From contig JAQVKJ010000002.1 of NCBI GenBank assembly GCA_028694715.1, positions 1 through 21,940 on the forward strand: DNA of 21,940 nt. Reading direction: 5' to 3'. A program made the position numbers and the translations under genes. Under the pieces are notes generated by a model that saw only the letters and a list, made by a program, of their open reading frames with translations, was not told the DNA's origin and searched no databases. Positions 1 to 6,994 of this stretch are shown piece by piece (within the stretch, counting starts at the first letter, position 1; every line of letters starts with the position of its first letter). The stretch is from Weeksellaceae bacterium (GTDB lineage Bacteria > Bacteroidota > Bacteroidia > Flavobacteriales > Weeksellaceae).

Positions 1-146
1 CGGAGACGCCAATTTCTTCGAAACTCTTCCAGCAAAGCATAGAAAACCGTGCAAGAGATTTGGGTATGCTCATCGGGACGCAAGCCGGTGAAGGCTTTAT
101 GCTGAAAGGCTATTTGGGGTTAAAAGATTTTGAAGGGATTGTCTAA
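1..146 (+). CDS. 3' end of an unidentified gene (partial)
   Basis: An open frame enters from the left edge (first full codon at base 3) and ends at TAA 144-146, giving the last 47 residues of a protein ending in KDFEGIV. The fragment reads as a soluble, mixed alpha/beta C-terminus with no membrane segment. I do not recognise the family, and there is too little sequence to assign one. Codon use resembles the rest of the window. It lies upstream of and in the same direction as tRNA-His, which has its own promoter-like element. Confidence 0.6.
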   Translation, partial: ETPISSKLFQQSIENRARDLGMLIGTQAGEGFMLKGYLGLKDFEGIV

Positions 147-173
147 AATTTTTATTTTAAATCGGAAAAAGAG

Positions 174-181
174 TATATTTG
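174..181 (+). promoter_or_regulatory. Promoter -7 element for tRNA-His
   Basis: TATATTTG is a perfect match to the Bacteroidota housekeeping -7 consensus TAnnTTTG and lies 15 bases before the tRNA. No clear TTG -33 element is seen at the usual distance. Confidence 0.6.
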
Positions 182-196
182 CACTCGCAATTAAAC

Positions 197-271
197 GGTG
201 GCTGTAGTTCAGCTGGTTAGAGCGTCAGATTGTGGTTCTGAAAGTCGTGGGTTCGAATCCCATCAGCCACC
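197..271 (+). tRNA. tRNA-His (anticodon GTG)
   Basis: A full cloverleaf can be drawn. The acceptor GTGGCTG (198-204) pairs perfectly with CAGCCAC (264-270). The anticodon stem TCAGA/TCTGA encloses the loop TTGTGGT with GTG at 232-234, and the T-loop is TTCGAAT. The extra G at 197 opposite C at 271 fits the G-1:C73 pair that identifies histidine tRNAs. The 3' CCA is not fully encoded (271-273 read CCA only by using the discriminator base). Confidence 0.95.
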
Positions 272-274
272 CAA

Positions 275-310
275 AAAAAGCGGCTTATGATTTATAGGCC
301 GCTTTTTCTT
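275..310 (+). terminator. Intrinsic terminator after tRNA-His
   Basis: AAAAAGCGGC (275-284) pairs with GCCGCTTTTT (298-307) over ten base pairs, and the 3' arm runs into a T-rich tail. It starts three bases after the tRNA. Confidence 0.85.
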
Positions 311-379
311 TGGAAACTATGCTCCAGAGAGAAAAACTATAAAATCGGTACAGAAAATTCAGCCATACGAAGAACATTT

Positions 380-408
380 TGTAACCTTTCCATCCTTGGT
401 TTACTCTA
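380..408 (+). promoter_or_regulatory. ECF-type promoter of the DoxX-like/sigma operon
   Basis: TGTAACCTTT (380-389) is the kind of GTAAC-containing -35 element used by extracytoplasmic-function sigma factors. The segment CTCTA (404-408), about 14 bases downstream, fits an ECF -10 element. It lies just ahead of the operon that encodes an ECF sigma factor, so autoregulation is likely but inferred. Confidence 0.5.
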
Positions 409-437
409 ATTTAACAGAAACAACTAATAAAATAAAA

Positions 438-842
438 ATGGAAAGTATAAACAAAGGTCAGATATTGACACAGACATTCAACTTATTGAAATACACCTTC
501 GTAATTGTTCCTATCGTTGCCGGAGCCGATAAATTCACAAAGCTACTGACCGATTGGGAACAGTACATCAATCCCGATTTGGCCGGTATTTTACCGTTTT
601 CAGCTTCGGTTTTTATGATGATTGTGGGGGTGATTGAAATTGCAGCGGGCATCATTGTCCTGAAAAAACCAGAAATTGGTGGCTACATTGTTGCAGCTTG
701 GCTAACGCTAATTGCGCTTACTTTGTTAATTGGGTTTAACTTTGTAGATGTAGCGGTTCGGGATTTGGTGATGGCTGTTGCGGCTTTTTCAATGGCAAGA
801 ATTTCATTAATTGCTGAAAACAATGACAATGAGACAATTTGA
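438..842 (+). CDS. DoxX-like small integral membrane protein
   Basis: This 134-residue protein has about four hydrophobic segments: near the N-terminus, around the FMMIVGVIEIAAGIIVL stretch, the WLTLIALTLLIGF stretch, and the C-terminal MAVAAFSMARISLI stretch. The pattern of a G-D-K motif after helix 1, a GxxEIxxG motif in helix 2 and an 'avRD' motif before the last helix resembles DoxX-like proteins, whose biochemical role is poorly defined. I chose the ATG at 438 over an in-frame TTG at 396, because the TTG would fall inside the ECF-type promoter. The stop overlaps the start of the sigma-factor gene by about 20 bases, so the two are probably translationally coupled and may share a stress or redox response. 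The family call rests on sequence pattern only. Confidence 0.75.
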   Translation: MESINKGQILTQTFNLLKYTFVIVPIVAGADKFTKLLTDWEQYINPDLAGILPFSASVFMMIVGVIEIAAGIIVLKKPEIGGYIVAAWLTLIALTLLIGFNFVDVAVRDLVMAVAAFSMARISLIAENNDNETI

Positions 843-1479
843 ACAACTGACTGAGACTGAAATTATCAATCGTATTTTAAACGGGGATAAAACGCTTTAC
901 GAAATTATCGTAAGGCGTTACAATTCCTGTCTGTATAAAATCGGCCGCTCCTACAACTATAAGCACGAGGACACGCAGGACATCATGCAGGACACCTATA
1001 TAGATGCTTTCAAAAATTTGTCGAAATTTGAACAACGATCAAGTTTTAAAACCTGGATCATCCGTATAATGCTCAATAATTGCTATCACAAAAAACAAAA
1101 ATTAAGCTACAAAAACGAATTTGCAAACGAATTTATTAATGAAAATCTTACGCCCATGTTCAATCATTCCAATCATGATGCGCAAAAGGAAATTCACAGC
1201 CGAGAATTGAAGCATATCATAGAAACAGCCCTTTCCCAACTGCATGAAGACTACAGAATGGTATTTTCATTACGGGAAATCAACGGCATGAGTGTCGCCG
1301 AAACCTCTTCCCTGCTCGGCATCAGTGAAGCCAATGTAAAAGTAAGGCTAAACAGGGCCAAAACCATGCTGAGAAGCATCATCGAGAAATCCTACACAGC
1401 TGAAGAATTGTTTGAATACAACCTGATTTACTGCGACCCGTTTACTGAAAAAGTAATGCAAAAAATCAATGAATTATAA
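823..1479 (+). CDS. ECF-family RNA polymerase sigma factor
   Basis: This 218-residue sigma factor directs RNA polymerase to a dedicated promoter class. Region 2 is visible at residues about 25-95, with a DTQDIMQDTYIDAF helix and a SSFKTWIIRI segment. Region 4 lies at about 130-180, with LREINGMSVAETSSLLGIS and NVKVRLNRAKTML forming the -35-binding helix-turn-helix. A C-terminal extension of about 30 residues (ELFEYNLIYCDPF, ending MQKINEL) is a feature I associate with a Bacteroidota ECF subgroup. The ATG at 823 is preferred, with ATG 829 as an alternative; a TTG at 811 would lengthen the overlap. No classical membrane anti-sigma gene follows. The overlapping DoxX-like gene upstream may be a functional partner, but that is inference. 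A candidate self-recognised promoter is at 380-408. Confidence 0.92.
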   Translation: MTMRQFEQLTETEIINRILNGDKTLYEIIVRRYNSCLYKIGRSYNYKHEDTQDIMQDTYIDAFKNLSKFEQRSSFKTWIIRIMLNNCYHKKQKLSYKNEFANEFINENLTPMFNHSNHDAQKEIHSRELKHIIETALSQLHEDYRMVFSLREINGMSVAETSSLLGISEANVKVRLNRAKTMLRSIIEKSYTAEELFEYNLIYCDPFTEKVMQKINEL

Positions 1480-1497
1480 GCACAGTCATACAAACAA

Positions 1498-1608
1498 ATG
1501 AACTCTTATACAGGCAATCCAACTCATTGTCAGAAAATTACCATTGAAAAAATCAGAAAAACAAAACCCGTCTGGGCCACGCTTTTGTTACCTCATGAAA
1601 GATGAATT
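1498..1608 (+). CDS. Possible 36-residue small ORF after the sigma gene
   Basis: An ATG-started frame begins 18 bases after the sigma-factor stop and ends at TGA 1606-1608. The product is basic, has one Cys, and ends WATLLLPHER. I know no family for it. It may be an unannotated small partner of the sigma operon, a decayed gene remnant, or a chance ORF. The rest of 1480-1660 shows no other gene. Confidence 0.2.
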
Positions 1609-1663
1609 TTCAAAATGTAGTTTTAATTTGTTAAACAAAAATTAAAAAAGTTTAATTATTTTG

Positions 1664-1671
1664 TATTTTTG
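1664..1671 (+). promoter_or_regulatory. Putative -7 element for the M49-like gene
   Basis: TATTTTTG matches TAnnTTTG, but no TTG -33 element is correctly spaced (a TTTG at 1627-1630 is about 33 bases away). If it is used, transcription would start near 1677-1680. That favours the ATG at 1694 over the ATG at 1676 for the gene below. Confidence 0.4.
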
Positions 1672-1693
1672 GGAAATGAAGTTGAAAGAAAGA

Positions 1694-3343
1694 ATGAGAG
1701 AAAAAATAGCAGGTTTCACACTAATTATTGCTGTATTATTTACCACATCTTGTAAAAACCCTAAAAATCAGGATTTGTCCAATTTGTCTGAGCAGCCGGA
1801 AATTATCGTAAGCGGCGATTTGCTCAAGACCTACGCAAAAGTCAGACTGACCACTGACCTGAGTCAACTGAGTGAACGCGAAAAAGCCATGTTGATTCTA
1901 TTCATCAAAGCTTCAGAAATCATGGACGAAATCTTCTGGCAGCAAGCTTATGGCAATAAGGCCGAACTTCTGTCCAAAGTACCAGCTGAATTAAAAAATT
2001 ATGTAGAGATCAACTACGGGCCCTGGGACAGATTGGACAACAACCGTCCGTTTCTGGAAGGATACGGACCCAAACCTCTGGGTGCAAACTTTTATCCGGC
2101 CAATATGAGCAAACAGGAATTCGAAAATTCAGGACTCAAAGACGGCAAAAACCTGTACACCATGGTGAGAAGAGACAACAAGGGAGATTTGTACACTGTG
2201 TTCTACCATGAATATTTCAAAAAACAAATCTCAAAGGCAACTGAATTGCTCAGAAGAGCAGCGACTTATGCAGAAAATCCCGAGCTAAAAAATTATCTTT
2301 TGCTGAGAGCCAGAGCCTTGGAAACCGATGACTATTACGAAAGCGACATCGCATGGATGGACATGAAAACCAACCGGATTGATTTTGTGGTCGGGCCTAT
2401 AGAAACCTATGAAGATGAATTGTTTGGATACAAAGCAGCGCATACGGCATATGTACTGGTCAAAGACGAACAGTGGTCAAAAAAATTAGAGAAATTCGTG
2501 AATTACCTCCCCGAACTTCAAAAAGGATTACCCGTTGCAGAAGAGTACAAAACAGAAACACCGGGTACAGATTCAGATTTGAATGTATATGATGTTATTT
2601 ATTATGCCGGTGACTGCAATGCCGGTGGAAAAACCATTGCCATCAACCTTCCAAACGACGAAAGTGTTCAACTCCAGAAAGGCACCCGCAGATTACAACT
2701 AAAAAATGCGATGAAAGCCAAATTTGACCATATATTGCTTCCTATTTCCGAAGTACTCATCGACGAAAGCCAGCGGCACCGTGTCAACTTCGATGCCTTC
2801 TTTGCCAATGTAATGTTTCATGAAGTCGCACACGGACTTGGAATCAAAAGTACCATCAACGGCAGAGGAACCGTTCGCGAAGCACTCAAAGAACAACAGT
2901 CACATCTCGAAGAAGGCAAAGCTGACATTCTCGGTTTGTATATGGTAATGAAAATGATTGAGAAGGGAGAAATTGAAGGTCAAAAGGAAGATTATATGGT
3001 AACCTTTTTGTCGGGCATACTGCGCTCCATCCGTTTTGGTGCCAGTGCACACGGTACTGCCAACATGATTTGTTTCAATTATTTTCAGGAACAAGAAGCA
3101 TTCGAAAGGACAGAAAAAGGTACTTACAGAGTCCATTTTGAAAAAATGGAATCTGCCATCAAAAGTTTGTCTGAACTCATACTCACCCTTCAGGGCAATG
3201 GAGATTACGAAGGCGTGCTGCAACTGACCCAAGACAAAGGTATCATCAGTGATGAACTCCAAAAAGATTTGGACAGACTCAAAATCGAAAAGATTCCAGA
3301 TGACATTATTTTTGAACAGGGAATAAATATTTTGGGATTATAA
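1694..3343 (+). CDS. M49 (dipeptidyl-peptidase III)-like zinc lipoprotein
   Basis: Probable zinc metallopeptidase anchored as a lipoprotein. From the ATG at 1694 the N-terminus is a textbook lipoprotein signal: MREK, a hydrophobic stretch, then FTTSC with Cys20 as the lipidation site. An upstream in-frame ATG at 1676 is possible. The catalytic region shows HEVAH at about 376-380 and EEGKAD at about 406-411 followed by LGLYM. These parallel the HELLGH and EECRAE...GLYL motifs of dipeptidyl-peptidase III (M49), giving two His and one Glu as zinc ligands and a Glu as general base. Differences from classical DPP III are the five-residue HEXXH instead of HEXXGH, a shorter gap between the motifs, and a size of 549 residues against roughly 700. 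Bacteroidota carry shorter M49-like proteins often named dipeptidyl-peptidase 3 family or Zn-dependent hydrolase. The natural substrate is unknown. It is transcribed alone. Confidence 0.78.
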   Translation: MREKIAGFTLIIAVLFTTSCKNPKNQDLSNLSEQPEIIVSGDLLKTYAKVRLTTDLSQLSEREKAMLILFIKASEIMDEIFWQQAYGNKAELLSKVPAELKNYVEINYGPWDRLDNNRPFLEGYGPKPLGANFYPANMSKQEFENSGLKDGKNLYTMVRRDNKGDLYTVFYHEYFKKQISKATELLRRAATYAENPELKNYLLLRARALETDDYYESDIAWMDMKTNRIDFVVGPIETYEDELFGYKAAHTAYVLVKDEQWSKKLEKFVNYLPELQKGLPVAEEYKTETPGTDSDLNVYDVIYYAGDCNAGGKTIAINLPNDESVQLQKGTRRLQLKNAMKAKFDHILLPISEVLIDESQRHRVNFDAFFANVMFHEVAHGLGIKSTINGRGTVREALKEQQSHLEEGKADILGLYMVMKMIEKGEIEGQKEDYMVTFLSGILRSIRFGASAHGTANMICFNYFQEQEAFERTEKGTYRVHFEKMESAIKSLSELILTLQGNGDYEGVLQLTQDKGIISDELQKDLDRLKIEKIPDDIIFEQGINILGL

Positions 3344-3360
3344 TAATTTTTATATATTTG
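3331..3360 (+). promoter_or_regulatory. Housekeeping promoter facing the 3361-3671 leader
   Basis: TTTG (3331-3334) lies 18 bases before TATATTTG (3353-3360), matching both Bacteroidota consensus elements at the accepted spacing. It overlaps the last codons and stop of the M49-like gene. No ORF of convincing size starts before 3672, so its transcript would carry a leader of about 300 bases or be a separate small RNA. Confidence 0.6.
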
Positions 3361-3444
3361 CCATTCAATTGTTGCAGATAAAACCGTAGAAATTTATTTT
3401 TTAGCCGAAAGAAGAATATCTGCAAAATTAACAACCACCCAAAC

Positions 3445-3459
3445 ACAGACTCAGTCTGT
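3445..3459. repeat. Perfect inverted repeat ACAGACT-C-AGTCTGT
   Basis: Two 7-base arms around a single C. The one-base centre makes a protein-binding dyad more likely than an RNA hairpin. Its function is unknown. Confidence 0.5.
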
Positions 3460-3481
3460 ACAATCACCGAAACCTAAATTT

Positions 3482-3522
3482 ACCCAACCCCACCTATGCG
3501 CACCCAACCCCATCCTATGCGC
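3482..3522. repeat. Two-copy tandem repeat, unit about 20-21 bases
   Basis: The unit at 3482-3501 (ACCCAACCCCACCTATGCGC) is followed directly by a second copy at 3502-3522 differing by a one-base insertion. The minus strand carries G4-TT-G3 twice, separated by 11 bases, so it could form a G-quadruplex. Each unit holds part of the palindrome TGCGCA. Confidence 0.75.
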
Positions 3523-3545
3523 AATAAAACCTATACCTGTATGTT

Positions 3546-3567
3546 TTGACCACTCGTGGTTGACCAC
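3546..3567. repeat. TTGACCAC direct repeats flanking an inverted repeat
   Basis: TTGACCAC occurs at 3546-3553 and 3560-3567 with a 14-base period. ACCAC/GTGGT (3549-3560) forms a perfect dyad across them. This resembles an operator, but no regulator is identified. Confidence 0.45.
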
Positions 3568-3582
3568 CCTTACCTGTGAATT

Positions 3583-3596
3583 GGCTGAATTCAGCC
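3583..3596. repeat. 14-base perfect palindrome GGCTGAATTCAGCC
   Basis: The site is its own reverse complement with no central spacer and lies 75 bases before the start of the T9SS protein gene. It may be an operator, or chance. Confidence 0.4.
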
Positions 3597-3671
3597 GGGA
3601 GAAATTGTTGTGCTGATTTTGATTGGCAAACATAAAAATGATGGTAAAAAATGGTTTAAAACAATATAGAA

Positions 3672-6600
3672 ATGAAAGGATATTTATTTTCATTACTAAT
3701 TTTTGGAGTTGGTTTTGCAATGTCACAAGATTATAAAAGGGCACCCAATGCATACATATTTGATGTCGATTTGGCCGAGCAGTACAACTACGGCGGCTTA
3801 TTGATTCCTGTAAAAAAGGCATACAAAGTATGGTCAGATACAGAAGGTTATCTAAAAACACCCATTCCTTCCGGAACTCAGTCAGCGGCTTTGTATTGGG
3901 AAGATGAACCCGGACTGATTCGTTCGGTTTCAATCAGTGGCTCTAATGAAGACGCCCAAATTAGGGTAGCGATTAAAAGAGGTATGAAGGGAAATGCAGT
4001 CATCTCATTTCATGTCGGCACAAATGGCGATGCTTCCGACCCGATATATTGGACATGGCATGTCTGGGTAACCGACGACCCAACCAAGGGTGTAGCCTAC
4101 ACAAAAGGTTTTGAGACAAATGTATTGAACGAACGATTCACCCCAGTTCACATGGACAGGAATCTGGGAGCCACCAATGCATATTTTCTGGGCAATGACT
4201 GGCACAAATCTGCCGGTCTATTTTATCAATGGGGTAGAAAAGACCCTTTTCCTCCCTTGCTGCACAAAGACCGGACATATTATGAACTAAACGGACTGGT
4301 GGGACCCATCAGCAACCACGAATCCTTTTCTACTGAAGGATTGCATTATACCATGAAAAATAGACCATCTACCGAAATTGAAGAGAATATTAAATACAGC
4401 ATACAACATCCGATTGATTACCTGATTTATAAAGACGAAGGCAACTGGTTTTCAGACCGTGCACTTAAAAGCCAGAACCCGGCCATTGCATGGGATTTGT
4501 GGTCTGACAACTACAAGGGTGGCCCCTCCAATGCCAACAGTTCCAATCCTGAAGTTTCAGAAGACAGTAAGTCCTATGAATTAAAATCTGAGTACGACCC
4601 TTGTCCCGGCGGATGGAGGGTGATTTCAAATTATGGTCGAGAAGCAGTGAACAACAATCTATCCCCATATGGAAGAGAAGGCGGTGGGAACGATGATTTG
4701 TACAATGATTATCAGAACGGACAATTTGTACTCAATCCCGACATAAACAATGGAAAACCCTTGGGGACAATTCAGCATACGGTAGAAAATCCGGTGCTGG
4801 GCGGACTAAAAATTTATCCCAAACTTGGATTTGACTACAGAGATGTTTCTGAAAGGAATCTGGGGATGGTGGCACTGAACGGCCGATTTCAATTGTACAA
4901 GGAAAACGGGGTTTACACCAAAGCAATTTATCAAGATGAACTGGCCGACGGCGGCGTTTGGTCTGCCACTTACGGCGGTTCTTTTCCGAGATTCTTTTAT
5001 TATATAGGAGATGCCGATCAGCCCGACGATGGAGTCGGCAGATACAGAATCAGAATCAACGAAACTTCAGAGACCGCTTCGGCGCACGGTGTGAGATGCA
5101 TACAAGATCCGAATGAAGATTTGATTGGAATTTTCTCCACTAATTACATCAGCACCCCGGAATACCAAGAATATACCAAAGGGTTGGATGAGCCCAACTC
5201 CTACCTAATCACTGATACATCAACTCAACTTAGAATTCCAGTCAGTAAAGCATTTTCGGTACACAATCAGTTGCTCAGCAACAATGAGATGCTGCCAGAC
5301 AACGACATGAAAGTCAATGTATTATGGACTACTAACCCACAATTGATCAAGAACATCCATCTATCAGAAGCCTCGGACCGAAAAGACTCAGAAATCGTGG
5401 TGGAATTTGTGGCAGGACAAACCGGAAACGCTGTGGTTTCACTTCATCATCAGAACATTCAATCGGCTGCCTACTGGAGCTGGCACATCTGGGTTCCGGG
5501 TTCAGAAGTAGGGACTCTTACTTATACCACTGAAGAAGTATTGGACACTCCCCACCATATTGTGAATCTTACAAAAAGTAAATATCCTCCACTCACCACT
5601 CATTTTATGGACAGAAATCTGGGTGCGATTGAAAAATTTCCTGTGGTCAATAATCCTGAAGTAAGTAATCAACAAGAAATCGATCAAATCAGTGAGTCGG
5701 GCGGATTTCATTATCAATGGGGAAGAAAAGACCCCATCCCCGGATTTACAAAACCCGGAACAAACGAAAGTTATATCATTTACAAAGGGACTTCAGTAGA
5801 TGGCAACGGCAATGTGACTTATCAGCAAGTCAATTCAGTGGATTATGAATCCTATTATACGGAAGAATATAACAATTATTCAAATCAAGCAGGCGTACAA
5901 AGTTCGGACAACAAATACACTGCTGCCCAAAAAGTGCTTAGGTATTCTGTAGAAAATCCGCTGACCTTTTTGTATCATTCCGGACAGGGGGAATCCTACA
6001 CCGCACCTAACTCCATTGATGCCACAAAAATCAGGGATTGGATTTCTAATTCAGTCGGCAGTGAGGGCAATCGTTCGTTGATGCCTGACCGCTGGGGTCA
6101 TGGCGGTAAAAAATCCGTATTTGACCCTTGTCCCGAGGGCTGGCGGGTTCCCGATTACACGGTTGTATTGCTGAGGACTTCGGGAAAAGGAACTTCGCCT
6201 TGGTATTTTGGAAATGATGGAGGAAATGGGGTGGACCAAAGAGATTATTACAACATCAAAACCACCTATGGTGGAAAAGCCATCAATGTGAACGGCAACA
6301 GGGCCGGCTGGCAGTTCGACAATTCTGATTTCAAAATTGGCAATTTCCCCAAAACAGGCATCAGAGGTGAACTGGGTGAAGAAAAGATGAGCGGTACCAC
6401 TACGGGTGTCTGGACGGCTGCAATGAGTGATTATATGGTGGGTTACGCATTGGGTATGCAACTCAGACCCAACGGAGCAAACGATTATCTGCGAACCGGG
6501 ACAGGCGTTTATCCGCAGGCGGGCATGAATGTTCGCTGTGCAGCAGACGAACCGAGATATACTGCCGGCTTACATCTTTCCAATGAAGAAATCATCATTA

Positions 6601-6818
6601 CTGGAGACGAAGCCCTACTGGTTTATCCCAATCCGGTAAGTGATTATCTCAACATCCAATCAAAGCAAGAAATTCATTATAAAATATTTAATCTAAACGG
6701 CAATCTGGTCAGCGAGGGGAAAGTACAAAATCAACGAATAGATTTCAATTATATGTCAAAGGGCATATACATACTGATTTTGAACAACAATATTGTTAAG
6801 AAAATAATTAAACGCTAA
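3672..6818 (+). CDS. T9SS-secreted protein with duplicated FISUMP-like modules
   Basis: Large exported protein of unknown function. Residues 1-19 are a signal peptide (MKGYLFSLLIFGVGFAMSQ). The C-terminal ~65 residues are a type A T9SS sorting domain: LVYPNPVSDYLNI around 983-995, a central YKIFNLNGNLV stretch, and a basic end IVKKIIKR. In this domain class the tail directs export by PorU-type machinery and is removed at the surface. The body is an internal duplication. YW[TS]WH[VI]W recurs at 126 and 601, MDRNLGA at 161 and 646, YQWGRKDP at 185 and 681, and DPCP[GE]GWRV at 309 and 818, so the copies are offset by about 475-510 residues. The last motif resembles the Fibrobacter major paralogous (FISUMP) domain, often found in surface or adhesion-type proteins. 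The start is fixed by the signal peptide. A terminator follows, so it is monocistronic. Surface or extracellular location is secure; any binding role is inference. Confidence 0.88.
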   Translation: MKGYLFSLLIFGVGFAMSQDYKRAPNAYIFDVDLAEQYNYGGLLIPVKKAYKVWSDTEGYLKTPIPSGTQSAALYWEDEPGLIRSVSISGSNEDAQIRVAIKRGMKGNAVISFHVGTNGDASDPIYWTWHVWVTDDPTKGVAYTKGFETNVLNERFTPVHMDRNLGATNAYFLGNDWHKSAGLFYQWGRKDPFPPLLHKDRTYYELNGLVGPISNHESFSTEGLHYTMKNRPSTEIEENIKYSIQHPIDYLIYKDEGNWFSDRALKSQNPAIAWDLWSDNYKGGPSNANSSNPEVSEDSKSYELKSEYDPCPGGWRVISNYGREAVNNNLSPYGREGGGNDDLYNDYQNGQFVLNPDINNGKPLGTIQHTVENPVLGGLKIYPKLGFDYRDVSERNLGMVALNGRFQLYKENGVYTKAIYQDELADGGVWSATYGGSFPRFFYYIGDADQPDDGVGRYRIRINETSETASAHGVRCIQDPNEDLIGIFSTNYISTPEYQEYTKGLDEPNSYLITDTSTQLRIPVSKAFSVHNQLLSNNEMLPDNDMKVNVLWTTNPQLIKNIHLSEASDRKDSEIVVEFVAGQTGNAVVSLHHQNIQSAAYWSWHIWVPGSEVGTLTYTTEEVLDTPHHIVNLTKSKYPPLTTHFMDRNLGAIEKFPVVNNPEVSNQQEIDQISESGGFHYQWGRKDPIPGFTKPGTNESYIIYKGTSVDGNGNVTYQQVNSVDYESYYTEEYNNYSNQAGVQSSDNKYTAAQKVLRYSVENPLTFLYHSGQGESYTAPNSIDATKIRDWISNSVGSEGNRSLMPDRWGHGGKKSVFDPCPEGWRVPDYTVVLLRTSGKGTSPWYFGNDGGNGVDQRDYYNIKTTYGGKAINVNGNRAGWQFDNSDFKIGNFPKTGIRGELGEEKMSGTTTGVWTAAMSDYMVGYALGMQLRPNGANDYLRTGTGVYPQAGMNVRCAADEPRYTAGLHLSNEEIIITGDEALLVYPNPVSDYLNIQSKQEIHYKIFNLNGNLVSEGKVQNQRIDFNYMSKGIYILILNNNIVKKIIKR

Positions 6819-6871
6819 ACCACTTTTTTATATTCATTGCCGCTTTCCCCGGCAACCAACATTTTAAACCG

Positions 6872-6901
6872 AAAACTGTCTCCTTGTGAGACAGTTTTTT
6901 T
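6872..6901 (+). terminator. Strong intrinsic terminator after the T9SS gene
   Basis: AAAACTGTCTC (6872-6882) pairs perfectly with GAGACAGTTTT across the five-base loop CTTGT, followed by a run of seven T. A weaker hairpin, TTGCCG/CGGCAA (6837-6855), lies upstream without a T-tract. Confidence 0.9.
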
Positions 6902-6960
6902 GTACATACATTTTGAAACAAGCAGATTTTTGTATGAATATTAGAAGCGTTAAATGACTA

Positions 6961-6987
6961 TTGGAGACAATAAATTTCTTATTTTTG
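6961..6987 (+). promoter_or_regulatory. Promoter of tRNA-Arg
   Basis: TATTTTTG (6980-6987) matches TAnnTTTG seven bases before the tRNA 5' end. TTG at 6961-6963 is a plausible -33 element at a slightly short 16-base spacing. Confidence 0.55.
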
Positions 6988-6994
6988 CGCCTGC

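Larger units (their letters stand above)
3361..3671 (+). other. Long structured 5' leader or intergenic region
   Basis: About 310 bases without a credible gene. It holds a perfect 7-bp inverted repeat (3445-3459), a two-copy tandem repeat (3482-3522), an ACCAC/GTGGT inverted repeat inside a pair of TTGACCAC direct repeats (3546-3567), and a 14-base perfect palindrome (3583-3596). The longest plus-strand ATG frame in the repeat region encodes only 17 residues. A minus-strand frame (3451-3933) runs through the start of the T9SS gene and has no support. I recognise no riboswitch class here. Confidence 0.45.

Noticed and set aside
2998..3012. GTAACCTTTTTG resembling an ECF -35 element
   Set aside because: It lies within the M49-like coding sequence, no matching -10 element follows at the right distance, and no gene starts downstream.
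3451..3933. 160-residue minus-strand ORF across the repeat region and the start of the T9SS gene
   Set aside because: It overlaps the signal peptide and first module of a well-supported gene, has no recognisable domain, and its composition follows from the opposite strand.
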